Below, one piece after another: positions 1 through 8,852 of a stretch of DNA of 64,000 bases. The stretch is taken from contig MKVF01000006.1 of the NCBI GenBank assembly GCA_001899145.1, forward strand, positions 186,001 through 250,000. Direction: 5' to 3'. The stretch is from Flavobacteriia bacterium 40-80 (lineage in GTDB: Bacteria > Bacteroidota > Bacteroidia > Flavobacteriales_D > Crocinitomicaceae). The number at the start of each line of letters is the position of its first letter. The first letter of the stretch is position 1. The translations under genes were made by a program, and so were the position numbers. A model generated the notes under the pieces. It worked only from the letters and a program-made list of their open reading frames with translations, had not been told where the DNA came from and did not search any database.

Positions 1-82
1 AAAATCCACAATGCTAATTTATGCTTAAAATCCATTCAGTTAAAAACTTCCCTATTGATTTTTTCTAACTTTAATTTTTCGA

Positions 83-1108
83 ATGAAAATCAGCATGAGC
101 AAATTTATTCACGATGTCAAATTGTCTGTTCTCGAGCTTTCCGTTATTAAAGAGAACGGAACAGCGCGGGAAGCACTGAGCAATTCTGTAAAAATAGCAC
201 AACATATCGAAAAGCTGGATTTTGAACGTATCTGGTTTGCAGAGCACCATAACATGCAATACGTGGCAAGTTCCGCACCTCAGATCCTGATTGGGCATAT
301 TGCTGAAAAAACAGCTTCCATCCGTGTGGGTTCCGGCGGAATTATGCTTCCGAACCACACTCCTTTGATCATCGCAGAGCAATTCGGCACACTGGAGACA
401 CTTTATCCGGGCAGAATTGACTTAGGGCTCGGACGCGCGCCGGGAACAGATCAGATTACTGCTGCAGCGATCCGGAAAAACAATATGCACCGTTCCATGA
501 GCTTTGAGGAAGATGTTCTGGAACTGCAGTCTTATTTTGACAATGAGAATGAACAGAAAGCCGTTCGCGCATTTCCCGGAGAAGGAAAAAATATTCCGCT
601 GTGGATATTGGGTTCCAGCCCTGACAGTGCCGTTTTAGCAGCCAGACACGGGTATCCCTACGCATTTGCGAGCCATTTTTCTACTAATTATTTCGAAATG
701 GCTTTATCGACTTACTATAATCAGTTCACACCTTCTAAGCACCTGCAAAAACCGTATGTGATGGCGGGTGTGAATATACTTGTAACAGACACGAAAGAAG
801 AAGCCGAGTTTTTAAAATCATCCTTAATCAAAATGTTTTTAGGAATCGTTACCGGGCAGAGAGTTCCTTTACAAAAACCGGGACCATTACCCGATATTTA
901 CTTTGAACCGGAAGTGCAGCACACTGTGAACAGCTCTCTGAAGTTTACATTTGCCGGAACAAAAGAAACTGTTCGAAAAGAATTGTCAGATTTTATTTCC
1001 CGTTATCGTATAAATGAGCTGATGATCAGAACGACGGTTTATGATTTTGAAACAAAGCTGAAATCTTTCAGCCTGCTTCACGATGCACTGCTGAAAGACG
1101 AAATTTAA
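83..1108 (+). CDS. LLM-class flavin-dependent oxidoreductase (luciferase-like)
   Basis: Predicted flavin-dependent monooxygenase of the bacterial luciferase-like TIM-barrel family, cytosolic, using reduced FMN; the substrate is not evident. Visible family motifs are AEHHN (residues 53-57), GSGG..LPNH (83-92) and [14 protein letters not shown] (110-123), which is the signature of the MsnO8/YhbW subgroup. The length of 341 residues is normal for the group. An alternative start is Met5 at 95. The gene stands alone, followed 30 bp later by an unrelated lipoprotein gene with its own -7 box. The family call is secure; the physiological role is not. Confidence 0.88.
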   Translation: MKISMSKFIHDVKLSVLELSVIKENGTAREALSNSVKIAQHIEKLDFERIWFAEHHNMQYVASSAPQILIGHIAEKTASIRVGSGGIMLPNHTPLIIAEQFGTLETLYPGRIDLGLGRAPGTDQITAAAIRKNNMHRSMSFEEDVLELQSYFDNENEQKAVRAFPGEGKNIPLWILGSSPDSAVLAARHGYPYAFASHFSTNYFEMALSTYYNQFTPSKHLQKPYVMAGVNILVTDTKEEAEFLKSSLIKMFLGIVTGQRVPLQKPGPLPDIYFEPEVQHTVNSSLKFTFAGTKETVRKELSDFISRYRINELMIRTTVYDFETKLKSFSLLHDALLKDEI

Positions 1109-1112
1109 TTAC

Positions 1113-1120
1113 TACATTTG
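1113..1120 (+). promoter_or_regulatory. Candidate -7 box (TACATTTG)
   Basis: Exact match to the Bacteroidota -7 consensus TAnnTTTG, 18 nt before the ATG at 1139. It makes the ATG at 1139 the sensible start of the following lipoprotein gene, because a TTG start in the same frame at 1118 would overlap the box. No clear -33 TTG was found. Confidence 0.45.
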
Positions 1121-1138
1121 ACTATCATAATCAGCGAG

Positions 1139-1549
1139 ATGAAAAAAATTATTTTCCCATTTATCCTTTTAGCTTTATTATCCTGTGATAAGGTCAATTC
1201 CAGAAGGCAGTTTTTCGGCGAATGGCTGGTGCTGAAAAAAGAACAGCAGGATGCAAACGGAGACTGGCAGGACATCACAAAAGAATGTGAAAAGGATGAC
1301 AGCGAAGCTTTTCGAAATATGGGGAAATGGTATTATTTTCCGGGGAGCTTACGTTGCAGCAATACAGATAAGGAGGCGGTTGGGAGCTGGAATTATGAAT
1401 CATCCGAAAAACGTCTGGTATTTGCCAACAGCGCAAATATCAATACCTCGGAAGCCATCGTCGAATCTATTGATGATAACGGAATGGTGCTGAATATGAA
1501 TATCGCGGATACAATGAAGATGAGAATAACTTATCAACGAGTGAAATAA
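1139..1549 (+). CDS. Small hypothetical lipoprotein
   Basis: A 136-residue protein starting MKKIIFPFILLALLSCDK: a short hydrophobic signal ending in a lipobox Cys, so probably a lipoprotein anchored in an outer leaflet. The rest has a lipocalin-like feel (an early GEW motif, W..F..G, alternating strands, a late YQR ending), similar to the many small lipocalin-like lipoproteins of Bacteroidota, but no family is recognised with certainty. I chose the ATG at 1139 because it begins the signal peptide and follows a -7 box. Function unknown. Confidence 0.7.
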   Translation: MKKIIFPFILLALLSCDKVNSRRQFFGEWLVLKKEQQDANGDWQDITKECEKDDSEAFRNMGKWYYFPGSLRCSNTDKEAVGSWNYESSEKRLVFANSANINTSEAIVESIDDNGMVLNMNIADTMKMRITYQRVK

Positions 1550-1594
1550 GAAATTTTCCTGACTTAATTGAAAACGATTACTTTTCATTAAATC

Positions 1595-2266
1595 ATGTAC
1601 ATATCGCTGACAGCATTCATATTGTTTTTATCGCTTTCAACTGGTTGTAATCCTCCTTCTGAGAATAAAAGTTCATTCCGGGAAGCGGAAAGAAAACTCA
1701 TTGAAGCCAATATACCGGATACAAATCCTCCGTCTTCTATTGAGGATACAAGAAAAAAAGCAAAGGAAGCATTGACTTATTGTAGGTTCAAAGGAATGAA
1801 CGAAGCTTTTTGCATATTGATTGATATGAAAATTCATTCCGGCCGTAACCGGTTTTTTGTATGGGACTTTACAAAAGACACCATTTCACATAGTTTTTTA
1901 GTCGGCCATGGATGCTGTAACAATCCCTGGAGCGGTGATTATTCAAAAGAAAAACCTGTTTTCAGTAATACGGGAGAGAGTCACTGTTCTTCTCTGGGAA
2001 AGTATAAGATAGGAAAAAGAGGATACAGCAGCTGGGGAGTAAATGTGAAGTACCTTCTGCATGGATTGGAACCGTCGAACAGCAACGCCTTAAAGCGCAT
2101 CATTGTATTTCATTCATGGGAAGCGGTTTCCGATGAGGAAATCTATCCGCGCGGAACACCTGAAGGATGGGGATGCCCTACTATTTCCAATAACAACTTC
2201 AGAGAAATAGACCCTTTACTTATGAATACTCAGAAACCCGTTCTTATGTGGATTTACTCTGATTGA
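1595..2266 (+). CDS. Murein L,D-transpeptidase catalytic-domain family lipoprotein
   Basis: Probable envelope enzyme of the L,D-transpeptidase-like family PF13645, acting on peptidoglycan peptide stems. The first 18 residues are a lipoprotein signal ending TGC. The family pattern is clear: FSN...SSLGKYKIG (123-140), then GLEPSN..A..RIIVFHS (157-174) with His173, and the Cys-bearing GWGCPTIS (191-198) with probable catalytic Cys194. The usual HGA is replaced by HSW. At 223 residues it is near normal length. It follows the small lipoprotein by 45 bp on the same strand, so the two may be cotranscribed. Confidence 0.85.
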   Translation: MYISLTAFILFLSLSTGCNPPSENKSSFREAERKLIEANIPDTNPPSSIEDTRKKAKEALTYCRFKGMNEAFCILIDMKIHSGRNRFFVWDFTKDTISHSFLVGHGCCNNPWSGDYSKEKPVFSNTGESHCSSLGKYKIGKRGYSSWGVNVKYLLHGLEPSNSNALKRIIVFHSWEAVSDEEIYPRGTPEGWGCPTISNNNFREIDPLLMNTQKPVLMWIYSD

Positions 2267-2302
2267 CCGGAAATGATAAGATTTTTTGAGTCCTTCAAAA
2301 GT

Positions 2303-2767
2303 TTACTCTACATCCACAATCTCAATATCATAAACAAGAACAGAATTTTCAGGGATATCTTCCAGATTACGATCACCATATCCCAGCTGAGGCGGAATGA
2401 CAACTTTCGCTTTTCCTCCCTTTTTCAGATAAGCAAAAACTTCTTTCCAGCCTTCGATTAAAACACGGGCGTCATAGGTTATCGGGTCAGCGGGCGTTTT
2501 CCGGTCGAAAATTTTTCCGTTCAGCAGCTTACCTTCATAAGCGAAAGTAACCTTATCTGTAAGCTTAATATAGTTTTCTCCTTCACCTTCTTTTTCGATG
2601 AAATAATATAATCCGGAATCCGATTTCTCAAATTGTTCCGGTTGTTTTTTCACATATTCTTTTATCTGATTATCAAAATCCTGAAGCTCTTTATCTGAAT
2701 AAGTACTACAAGAGCTTGCAAGAGCAAGAATAATTATCAGAAGTAAACTATTGATCCGTATTTTCAT
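2303..2767 (-). CDS. FKBP-type peptidyl-prolyl cis-trans isomerase, lipoprotein
   Basis: Envelope protein-folding catalyst. The N-terminus is a lipoprotein signal (lipobox SSC, Cys20). The FKBP fold follows, with VLIEGWKEVFAYLKKGGKA, PPQLGYGDR and IPENSVLVYDIEIVDV, which are the core FKBP motifs. At 154 residues it has one FKBP domain and a short helical linker, resembling gliding-associated GldI-type lipoproteins, though that assignment is only a resemblance. It is the last gene of a tightly packed minus-strand operon starting at cca (2 bp gap to the upstream gene). Confidence 0.88.
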   Translation of the reverse strand: MKIRINSLLLIIILALASSCSTYSDKELQDFDNQIKEYVKKQPEQFEKSDSGLYYFIEKEGEGENYIKLTDKVTFAYEGKLLNGKIFDRKTPADPITYDARVLIEGWKEVFAYLKKGGKAKVVIPPQLGYGDRNLEDIPENSVLVYDIEIVDVE

Positions 2768-2769
2768 TC

Positions 2770-3660
2770 TTAAAATTTAACCGGTGTAACCGTATAACCT
2801 TCTTTTTCCAATAGCTTGATCACACCTGTTTCTCCTCCCAGATGACCTGCTCCGACTGCAATAAAAGCCGTTTGATCTTTAATGATCTCCTTGATCTTCG
2901 GAATCCATTTATGATTTCTGTTTCTCAAAAAGGCGTCTTCTTCCGAAGCAATGACGCTTTCTTTGTGGGCAATAAACAAATACAATGAGTCCAGGTATTG
3001 ATTTCTGTAAAGTTGTTGCATTTTCTGCATTTCAGCTCTGGAATTGTCTTCCTGGCGGATTCCTTCCATCACTAATTCCGTTTGCTGCTCTTTTGTCAGA
3101 TTATCAAAAATAGCTATCTGCTCTTCTATCGTTTCCAGACCAAGTGTTTTGATTTTTTTATTTTCAGCAATTTCTGAAATTGTTTTTTCATAAGATTCTG
3201 TTTTGCCAAGGAACTGTACCTGTGTAACTGTCTGTAGCACAACAAAAGGTTTCATCTTTTCAAAAGTCGTACGGAACATTGCTTCATCCATCCCGGTATT
3301 TTTTTGTACCCATTTTACTAATGAGTCCTGCTGTTCTTTATTGAAAAAATCGAATAAAGTCCCTTCTTTCAGCATAAAATGCTGCATCACATCCATTTGA
3401 TTAATATTTGCGATCTCCATAACAACCGCATCGGATTTTGAAATATACTTTTCCAAAGATTTCGGGAAATAGAAATAGTCTTTTTCTATCAGGTGCATGG
3501 TGCCGAAGAGGTAAGAAGGTTTTGTCAGTCCATTTCCTTCGATTTTCCACAACAGCGATTTCTGCTCCGGTGCGAGATGGTTGGTAATCCATAAAAAAGA
3601 GCTCAATCCTGCTAAAGCAGTTAAAACACCAAGCTTATACAATAACTTTTTCATTTTCAA
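2770..3660 (-). CDS. TraB/GumN family protein
   Basis: Probable exported metalloprotease-like protein of the TraB/GumN (Tiki-related) family. The first 27 residues form a signal peptide or membrane anchor. Family motifs are LWKIEGNG...YLFGTMHLI near residues 38-58, with the conserved GxxH, and the C-terminal GAGHLGGETGVIKLLEKEGYTV. At 296 residues it is the usual length. It lies directly between the methyltransferase and FKBP genes with gaps of 0 and 2 bp. Substrate unknown. Confidence 0.87.
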   Translation of the reverse strand: MKMKKLLYKLGVLTALAGLSSFLWITNHLAPEQKSLLWKIEGNGLTKPSYLFGTMHLIEKDYFYFPKSLEKYISKSDAVVMEIANINQMDVMQHFMLKEGTLFDFFNKEQQDSLVKWVQKNTGMDEAMFRTTFEKMKPFVVLQTVTQVQFLGKTESYEKTISEIAENKKIKTLGLETIEEQIAIFDNLTKEQQTELVMEGIRQEDNSRAEMQKMQQLYRNQYLDSLYLFIAHKESVIASEEDAFLRNRNHKWIPKIKEIIKDQTAFIAVGAGHLGGETGVIKLLEKEGYTVTPVKF

Positions 3661-4359
3661 TTATTTTATCAATTTAACTAAGTACTGGTAATCTTCTTCA
3701 AACAATAATTCCACTTTAAATCCAACTTTTTCAGCAGCAGCCTTCATTTTATCAAAATCCACATACAGCCACGGGAACCACTCACCTGTTATTCCGTTGT
3801 ATTCCATCTGATAGTCGAAATTTCCGTAGTATTCGGTATTCAGATCCATCCATAAGCCGCCTTCTTCATCTTCGTACAGATAAATGATATCTGATGAATC
3901 AACAATTACTTGTCCTTTCTCATTCAAAAGCTGGTACGCTTTCAGAAGCGTGTTTTCCAGGCTGGAAAGCGTTCCTGCAATTCCAATGCCGTTCATCAGC
4001 ATCAGGATTGTATCGTAATGTTCTCCCTGAAGTTCGTAAAAATCAGCTAAGCGCGCATCAATGCCCTGTGCCTTCATATAGGAAACGGCTCCTTCGGAAA
4101 TATCAATGGCACAAACGTCTTTCCCCTGCTCTTTCAGATACAGCGCGTGTACTCCTGCTCCTGCTCCGACATCTAAGATTTTCCCTGAGCATTCACCTAC
4201 GGCTATCTTTTCCAGCTCCGGAAAATCAGCATATCTGCGAAAAAGATAAGGAACAGGAATTACATCGTCTTCACAGATCTTAGAGTGAACGATAATTTCC
4301 GCCTTTTTTGAAGGTTTCTTCTGATAGTCGAGAATAGCTGCTCCTAACGGATCCCTCAT
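3661..4359 (-). CDS. Class I SAM-dependent methyltransferase
   Basis: A 232-residue cytosolic methyltransferase of Rossmann type. Motif I is ILDVGAGAGVHALYL (61-75), followed by an acidic residue at the end of strand 2 (CAID) and a plausible motif II/III region (DTILMLMNGIG). The acceptor cannot be told from sequence; the small hydrophobic LMLMNGIG segment is typical of small-molecule methyltransferases in Bacteroidota. It sits in the cca operon, abutting the TraB gene and 3 bp from the upstream acidic protein. Confidence 0.85.
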   Translation of the reverse strand: MRDPLGAAILDYQKKPSKKAEIIVHSKICEDDVIPVPYLFRRYADFPELEKIAVGECSGKILDVGAGAGVHALYLKEQGKDVCAIDISEGAVSYMKAQGIDARLADFYELQGEHYDTILMLMNGIGIAGTLSSLENTLLKAYQLLNEKGQVIVDSSDIIYLYEDEEGGLWMDLNTEYYGNFDYQMEYNGITGEWFPWLYVDFDKMKAAAEKVGFKVELLFEEDYQYLVKLIK

Positions 4360-4362
4360 GCG

Positions 4363-4923
4363 TTAATAGTCATAATCATCATATCCGCCGTTACCGTAAT
4401 CCTCATTATCGTAACCGTCTTCATATTCGTCACCACCGAATTCGTCTTCAAAGTCTTCATCAAGATCAAATTCATCCTCATAATCTTCTTCCAGATCAAT
4501 CATCCTGGAATCTTCAGGTGGCGCGATACCTACCGACATTACCACTTTGGGAGCATCTACCGGTTCTTTAACAATGTCGATCAATTCGATAAGGAAGATC
4601 CACATGCGCATAAAATCGTACACTAAGATCACTTTCTGGTCCGGATCTTTCACGAAATCCACCAGCTTGTTTTCAGACATGATTGCAATAGGCTCCGGCA
4701 TATCTTCGTCAAACGACATATCCATCAGCGTAATTTCAAAGCCTTTATCCCATTCGTCATTGGACATGTAAAAAGATGCCATCTGGTCGCCTGTAAAATT
4801 AAACGAAGCTACAATGGCATTGTAAAACGTTTCAAACGTTTCCTCTCTGTTAATAACAATATCCCTGAAGATTTCCTGATTTTTATCTGAATCTAAAAGA
4901 ACACGGAATTTGTATGCACTCAT
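4363..4923 (-). CDS. Plasmid pRiA4b ORF-3-like protein with acidic tail
   Basis: A 186-residue protein of the pRiA4b ORF-3 / IS1096 TnpR-like family (PF07929). Typical opening YKFRVLLD (4-11), followed by a DFMRMWIFLIELI segment. Despite the family name there is no transposon nearby. The last 50 or so residues are almost entirely Asp, Glu, Gly and Tyr, a low-complexity acidic tail that suggests a binding partner with a basic surface. It sits 28 bp downstream of cca in a housekeeping operon, so a role linked to RNA or translation is possible but unproven. Confidence 0.8.
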   Translation of the reverse strand: MSAYKFRVLLDSDKNQEIFRDIVINREETFETFYNAIVASFNFTGDQMASFYMSNDEWDKGFEITLMDMSFDEDMPEPIAIMSENKLVDFVKDPDQKVILVYDFMRMWIFLIELIDIVKEPVDAPKVVMSVGIAPPEDSRMIDLEEDYEDEFDLDEDFEDEFGGDEYEDGYDNEDYGNGGYDDYDY

Positions 4924-4951
4924 TATCTGAACTATTTTCGCTGTTTCGAAA

Positions 4952-6376
4952 TTACATTTTTTTTGGTTTCATGCCAAGAGTTTCTGCAACTTTAAGCATG
5001 TAGCCATAAGCAGCTTCATATTCATTCGGAATCTCTCCCTCCAGAATAGCTTCTTTTATACGGCTTTTTATGATCCCTATCTCATTACAAGGTTTTAAAT
5101 CAAAAACTTCCATAATAACAGCACCCGAAACAGGTGGCTGAAAATTCCTGACATGATCTTTTTCCTCAACTTCTCTCAATTTCTGCTTTACCAGCTCAAA
5201 ATTGTTCCGGAAGCGTTTTACCTTCATTTCATTTTTAGAAGTAATATCCGCGGAACAAAGTGTCATAAGGTCATCAATATCTTCTCCCGCTTCAAAAAGC
5301 AGCCTGCGGATTGCAGCATCTGTAACATCTCCTTTTACCAGGGCGATCGGCCGTAAATGAAGCCGTACCAGCTTCTCTACATATTTCATTTTCGCGTCCA
5401 GCGGCAGCCTTAGCTTTTTGAAAATACGGTAAACCATCTTCGCTCCCACTTCCTCGTGATTATGGAATGTCCAGCCGTGCTGCGGGGAAAATCTTTTTGT
5501 ATTGGGTTTTGCAATATCGTGCAGGATAGCCGCCCAGCGCAGATACAGATTGTCTGTATTTTCAGAAATATTGTCCAAAACTTCAATCGTGTGATAAAAG
5601 TTATCCTTGTGGGATTTGCCGTCAATCGTTTCTACACCGTAAAGTCTGCACATTTCCGGGAAAAATTGCTCCAGCAATTTGGTTTTAAAAAGGTAATCCA
5701 GTCCTTTGGAAGGCTTTTTGGAAAGAATGATCTTATTCAGCTCATCTGTAATACGCTCCTGGGAAATAATTTTCAACCGTTCAGCATTTCTCAAAATGGC
5801 TTCCAGGCTCCTTTTCTCAATAGAAAATCCCAGCTGAGTAGCAAAACGGATCGCCCGCATCATTCTCAACGGATCATCAGAGTAAGTTTTATCCGGATCC
5901 AGAGGAGTTCTCATAATTCCTTTTTCCAGATCACCCAAACCGTCAAACGGGTCAATCAGGTCTCCGAAGTTATCTTTCATTAAGCTAAGGGCCAGCGCAT
6001 TGATTGTAAAATCACGTCGCAGCTGATCATCTTCAATAGTTCCGTTTTCCACTGCCGGTTTGCGGGAATTTTCAGAATATGATTCCTTCCTGGCACCCAC
6101 AAACTCCACATCAATGTCTTTATACCGGAAATGAGCCGTTCCGAAGGTTTTAAAGTAAGATACTTTCTGAACTTTCAGCTTGGTTGCAACTAAACGGGCA
6201 AATTCCAGTCCGTCTCCCACTACAACAATATCAATGTCTTTTGACGGACGGCCCAGAAAGATGTCACGAACATATCCACCTATCACATACGCCTGAAAAT
6301 CATGATCGGAAGCAATACTTTTTGCTACTTTAAAAACCGGATGCGTCAACTTTTCTGCTAAGTTCATTTTTGACAT
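4952..6376 (-). CDS. cca: CCA tRNA nucleotidyltransferase / poly(A) polymerase family with HD domain
   Basis: Adds or repairs the 3'-CCA end of tRNAs. The class II nucleotidyltransferase head carries GGYVRD (33-38), the DID metal pair (47-49) and RRDFTINAL; a C-terminal HD domain carries ILHDIAKP. Length 474 residues fits. An in-frame ATG at 6406 would lie upstream of a strong promoter whose -7 box is at 6384-6391, so the start is ATG 6376 (7 nt after the box) or ATG 6367. It is the first gene of a five-gene operon reaching to 2303. Confidence 0.93.
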   Translation of the reverse strand: MSKMNLAEKLTHPVFKVAKSIASDHDFQAYVIGGYVRDIFLGRPSKDIDIVVVGDGLEFARLVATKLKVQKVSYFKTFGTAHFRYKDIDVEFVGARKESYSENSRKPAVENGTIEDDQLRRDFTINALALSLMKDNFGDLIDPFDGLGDLEKGIMRTPLDPDKTYSDDPLRMMRAIRFATQLGFSIEKRSLEAILRNAERLKIISQERITDELNKIILSKKPSKGLDYLFKTKLLEQFFPEMCRLYGVETIDGKSHKDNFYHTIEVLDNISENTDNLYLRWAAILHDIAKPNTKRFSPQHGWTFHNHEEVGAKMVYRIFKKLRLPLDAKMKYVEKLVRLHLRPIALVKGDVTDAAIRRLLFEAGEDIDDLMTLCSADITSKNEMKVKRFRNNFELVKQKLREVEEKDHVRNFQPPVSGAVIMEVFDLKPCNEIGIIKSRIKEAILEGEIPNEYEAAYGYMLKVAETLGMKPKKM

Positions 6377-6383
6377 AGGAGTG

Positions 6384-6413
6384 CAAATATAGTCAATGAA
6401 TTGCATAACTCAA
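6384..6413 (-). promoter_or_regulatory. Bacteroidota promoter for the cca operon
   Basis: On the minus strand: TTG at 6413-6411, 19 nt spacer, TATATTTG at 6391-6384, a full match to TTG...TAnnTTTG. The first ATG of cca follows after 7 nt, so the transcript probably has a very short leader. This promoter rules out the upstream ATG at 6406. Confidence 0.65.
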
Positions 6414-6585
6414 ATCTTCCTTTTTGCTTCGTCCAAAGGCAAAGGACAGAAAATAGATTTTTATCCGATCTGTGTTTCCTGATGCAGATTAAAATAAAAT
6501 TAAGCCGAACTAAAAAAACAAGCTGTTTAAATTGTAACCTTAATCTAACTAATGAATTATACTATCAATTTAAAACCAATGAATT

Positions 6586-7434
6586 ATGAAAACGCTAACA
6601 CTAATCTTCTTGTTTCTGTCTGTGTTGGGAACAAGCACTGCTCCTGTCAACATTTCTGATGCGTTAAAGCAGCATAAAATCAAAATTAAAACTTCTTTCA
6701 ACCAGCTCGGAAAGGATGGTATCGCCCTGGTGCTGACGAATCCGGGAACACAAACAATTTCCATTAAGATCCCGGCAGGAACGATTTTTCATCCGGAAAG
6801 CGATGAAGAGCAGACGCTTATGAACGTAGAAGAAATGCTCATTTCATTAGCGCCACAGCAAACCAAAAAAATAAATACCGGAGGTTATTGCACGATGCTC
6901 AAAAAGCACTGCCCGAAAAGTGAAAATGCCTTTAAAATTGAGGAAACCAACAATGAAAAGCTACTCTCTTTTATTGATTTCCTGAAAACCAATACAGTTT
7001 CCCCGGACAATTACCAGGCTGCTATCTGGGCACTTACGGATAATGAGGAGATCTCCTCTATCCTGCCACTGACGGAGGCAGACAAAAAGCTTCGGGAACA
7101 TATTGCGAAATTAACCAACCGTAAAAATCCATGGTATTCCAGCGAGCAGCAAGTTCAGGCAGAACAGGGACGACCGATTCAGCGGAACAGAGTTGATATT
7201 CAGGGAGAGTTGTTTGTAAAGCTGCAGGAGAATACCGAATTTACAGTTTCCGTTGAAAATGCTGCTCATGAAGTAAAGCTGGAAATGCCCGGAACGCATC
7301 TGATCGAAAAAAATGTCGAGAACTCTTTCAGCTTTAAAGTTTCCGTAAAAGAATGGGAAATAGGAAAATACAGTGTTGTACTCCGTAAAAAATCAAATAA
7401 GGCAAAAATCGCGTTTCACGATTTCAATGTCTGA
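6586..7434 (+). CDS. Secreted protein of unknown function with thioester-domain-like motifs
   Basis: A 282-residue protein with a signal peptide (first 19 residues, cleavage near TSTA). I do not recognise a named family. After a beta-rich segment it carries GGYCTMLKKHCP (99-110) and then YQAAIWALTDN (143-153). A Cys in a YC context followed by a phi-Q-x-x-phi-W motif is the pattern reported for thioester domains of bacterial surface proteins. A C-terminal beta domain follows, ending HDFNV with no sorting domain visible. It is monocistronic and followed by a terminator. The thioester idea is an inference from motifs only. Confidence 0.7.
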   Translation: MKTLTLIFLFLSVLGTSTAPVNISDALKQHKIKIKTSFNQLGKDGIALVLTNPGTQTISIKIPAGTIFHPESDEEQTLMNVEEMLISLAPQQTKKINTGGYCTMLKKHCPKSENAFKIEETNNEKLLSFIDFLKTNTVSPDNYQAAIWALTDNEEISSILPLTEADKKLREHIAKLTNRKNPWYSSEQQVQAEQGRPIQRNRVDIQGELFVKLQENTEFTVSVENAAHEVKLEMPGTHLIEKNVENSFSFKVSVKEWEIGKYSVVLRKKSNKAKIAFHDFNV

Positions 7435-7449
7435 AAGCCATGATAGAAA

Positions 7450-7502
7450 AACGAATCCGTGGATACAACCAAATCTTTGATACTGTTCACGGATTTTTTT
7501 TA
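7450..7502 (+). terminator. Probable rho-independent terminator
   Basis: Arms AATCCGTG (7454-7461) and CACGGATT (7488-7495) pair perfectly across a 26-nt loop and are followed by a T run. The loop is long, so strength is uncertain. Confidence 0.5.
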
Positions 7503-7532
7503 TTTTAGCGCGCTGCTTATTAAAAAATTCAA

Positions 7533-8777
7533 ATGACTTTTACCACCAAAGAAAAAATATCCTACCTGTTCAGTGTTCCTGTAATCGTGGCTGCACTCGG
7601 CTATTTTGTTGACATCTATGATTTATTATTATTTTCCATTGTCCGGATTCCCAGTTTAAGAAGCATGGGGCTGGATGTAGATACGTATGGAACAATGATC
7701 CTGAACTGGGAAAAGACAGGTTTGCTGCTGGGTGGAATTCTGTGGGGCATGCTGGGCGACAAAAAAGGCCGTTTATCCGTTTTGTTCGGCTCTATCCTGG
7801 TTTATTCGCTTGCGAATGTCTGCTGTGGATTATTGCCGCATGTCGAATTTATGGAGAAGCAAAATGCTTATGCGCTTTTTCGTTTTATTGCCGGATTGGG
7901 ATTAGCAGGAGAACTGGGTGCGGGAATTACACTTGTATCTGAGTCTTTGCCCAAAGAATTACGGGCAATCGGAACTTCTATTGTTGCCGGGTTCGGGTTA
8001 TTTGGTGCCGTCGTTGCCAGCCTGACAGTAGAATTGGCTGGTGACTGGACTGTTTCTTACTTTATCGGCGGCGGACTTGGATTGTTACTTTTAATATTGA
8101 GAATAAGTGTGGTAGAATCCGGTATCTACAAAAACATAGCTAAAAATGAGCAGGTTGCGAAAGGCAATTTCTTATCTTTTTTTACTAATTATAATCGGTT
8201 CGTTCGTTATATGAAATGTATCGCTATCGGTTTGCCTACCTGGTTTTGTATCGGAATTCTGGCAGTTTTTGCAAATCAGATAGGAGCTGCTTTGGGGATC
8301 CGTGAAGAAATTGATCCCGGGAAAGCTATTCTCTGGGCGTATGTCGGGATTTCCGCAGGTGATCTGGCAAGCGGTTTTATCAGCAATAAATTAAAATCCA
8401 GGAAAAGAGCCATTTTCTACATGATGCTGTTTACGATCATCGGTGTAGTTTTAATGTTGTCCGGAACCGTAAAAACAGTTGAAATGTACTATGTTTTCTG
8501 CGTATGGCTCGGGCTGGGAACCGGTTACTGGGCTTTATTCGTAACAGTAGGTGCTGAACAGTTCGGAACCAATATCAGGGCAACGGCAGCTACGACCATT
8601 CCGAATATGGTTCGGGGAACCTTAGTGATCATGATCTTAATTTTTAATTACTTCAAACCATCCTACGGTGTAATCTGGGCAGCGGTTATTGTTGGTATTC
8701 TGGCATTTGGGCTGGGAATTTATTCAACACTGACCATTCCCGAGACACACGATAAAGATCTGGACTTTACGGAATGA
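7533..8777 (+). CDS. MFS transporter
   Basis: A 414-residue inner-membrane protein with about 12 hydrophobic segments, of the major facilitator superfamily. The loop after TM2 carries the motif-A-like GDKKGRLSVLFG; RFIAGLGLAGELGAG in TM4 and a PETHDKDLDF C-terminal end resemble sugar-porter and aromatic-acid transporter groups. The second half has a matching SNKLKSRKRA loop. The substrate cannot be told. It is followed by another transporter gene 75 bp downstream on the same strand, with a near-consensus -7 box (TACTTTCG) just before that gene. Confidence 0.88.
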   Translation: MTFTTKEKISYLFSVPVIVAALGYFVDIYDLLLFSIVRIPSLRSMGLDVDTYGTMILNWEKTGLLLGGILWGMLGDKKGRLSVLFGSILVYSLANVCCGLLPHVEFMEKQNAYALFRFIAGLGLAGELGAGITLVSESLPKELRAIGTSIVAGFGLFGAVVASLTVELAGDWTVSYFIGGGLGLLLLILRISVVESGIYKNIAKNEQVAKGNFLSFFTNYNRFVRYMKCIAIGLPTWFCIGILAVFANQIGAALGIREEIDPGKAILWAYVGISAGDLASGFISNKLKSRKRAIFYMMLFTIIGVVLMLSGTVKTVEMYYVFCVWLGLGTGYWALFVTVGAEQFGTNIRATAATTIPNMVRGTLVIMILIFNYFKPSYGVIWAAVIVGILAFGLGIYSTLTIPETHDKDLDFTE

Positions 8778-8852
8778 TAAGATCCGTCCTCTGTAAATAA
8801 AAAATATAAGCGTATATTCACGTTTATATACTTTCGTGAAAAGTGCTTTTTA

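Noticed and set aside
1118-1138. TTG start for the small lipoprotein
   Set aside because: The ATG at 1139 starts the signal peptide and the TTG overlaps the promoter box.
4363-4923. Insertion sequence or plasmid integration
   Set aside because: The pRiA4b/IS1096 name is a family label; no transposase, inverted repeats or target duplications are present.
5456-5983. Long plus-strand frame opposite cca (175 codons)
   Set aside because: It is the antisense shadow of cca, whose motifs and promoter are clear; no family resemblance and no promoter.
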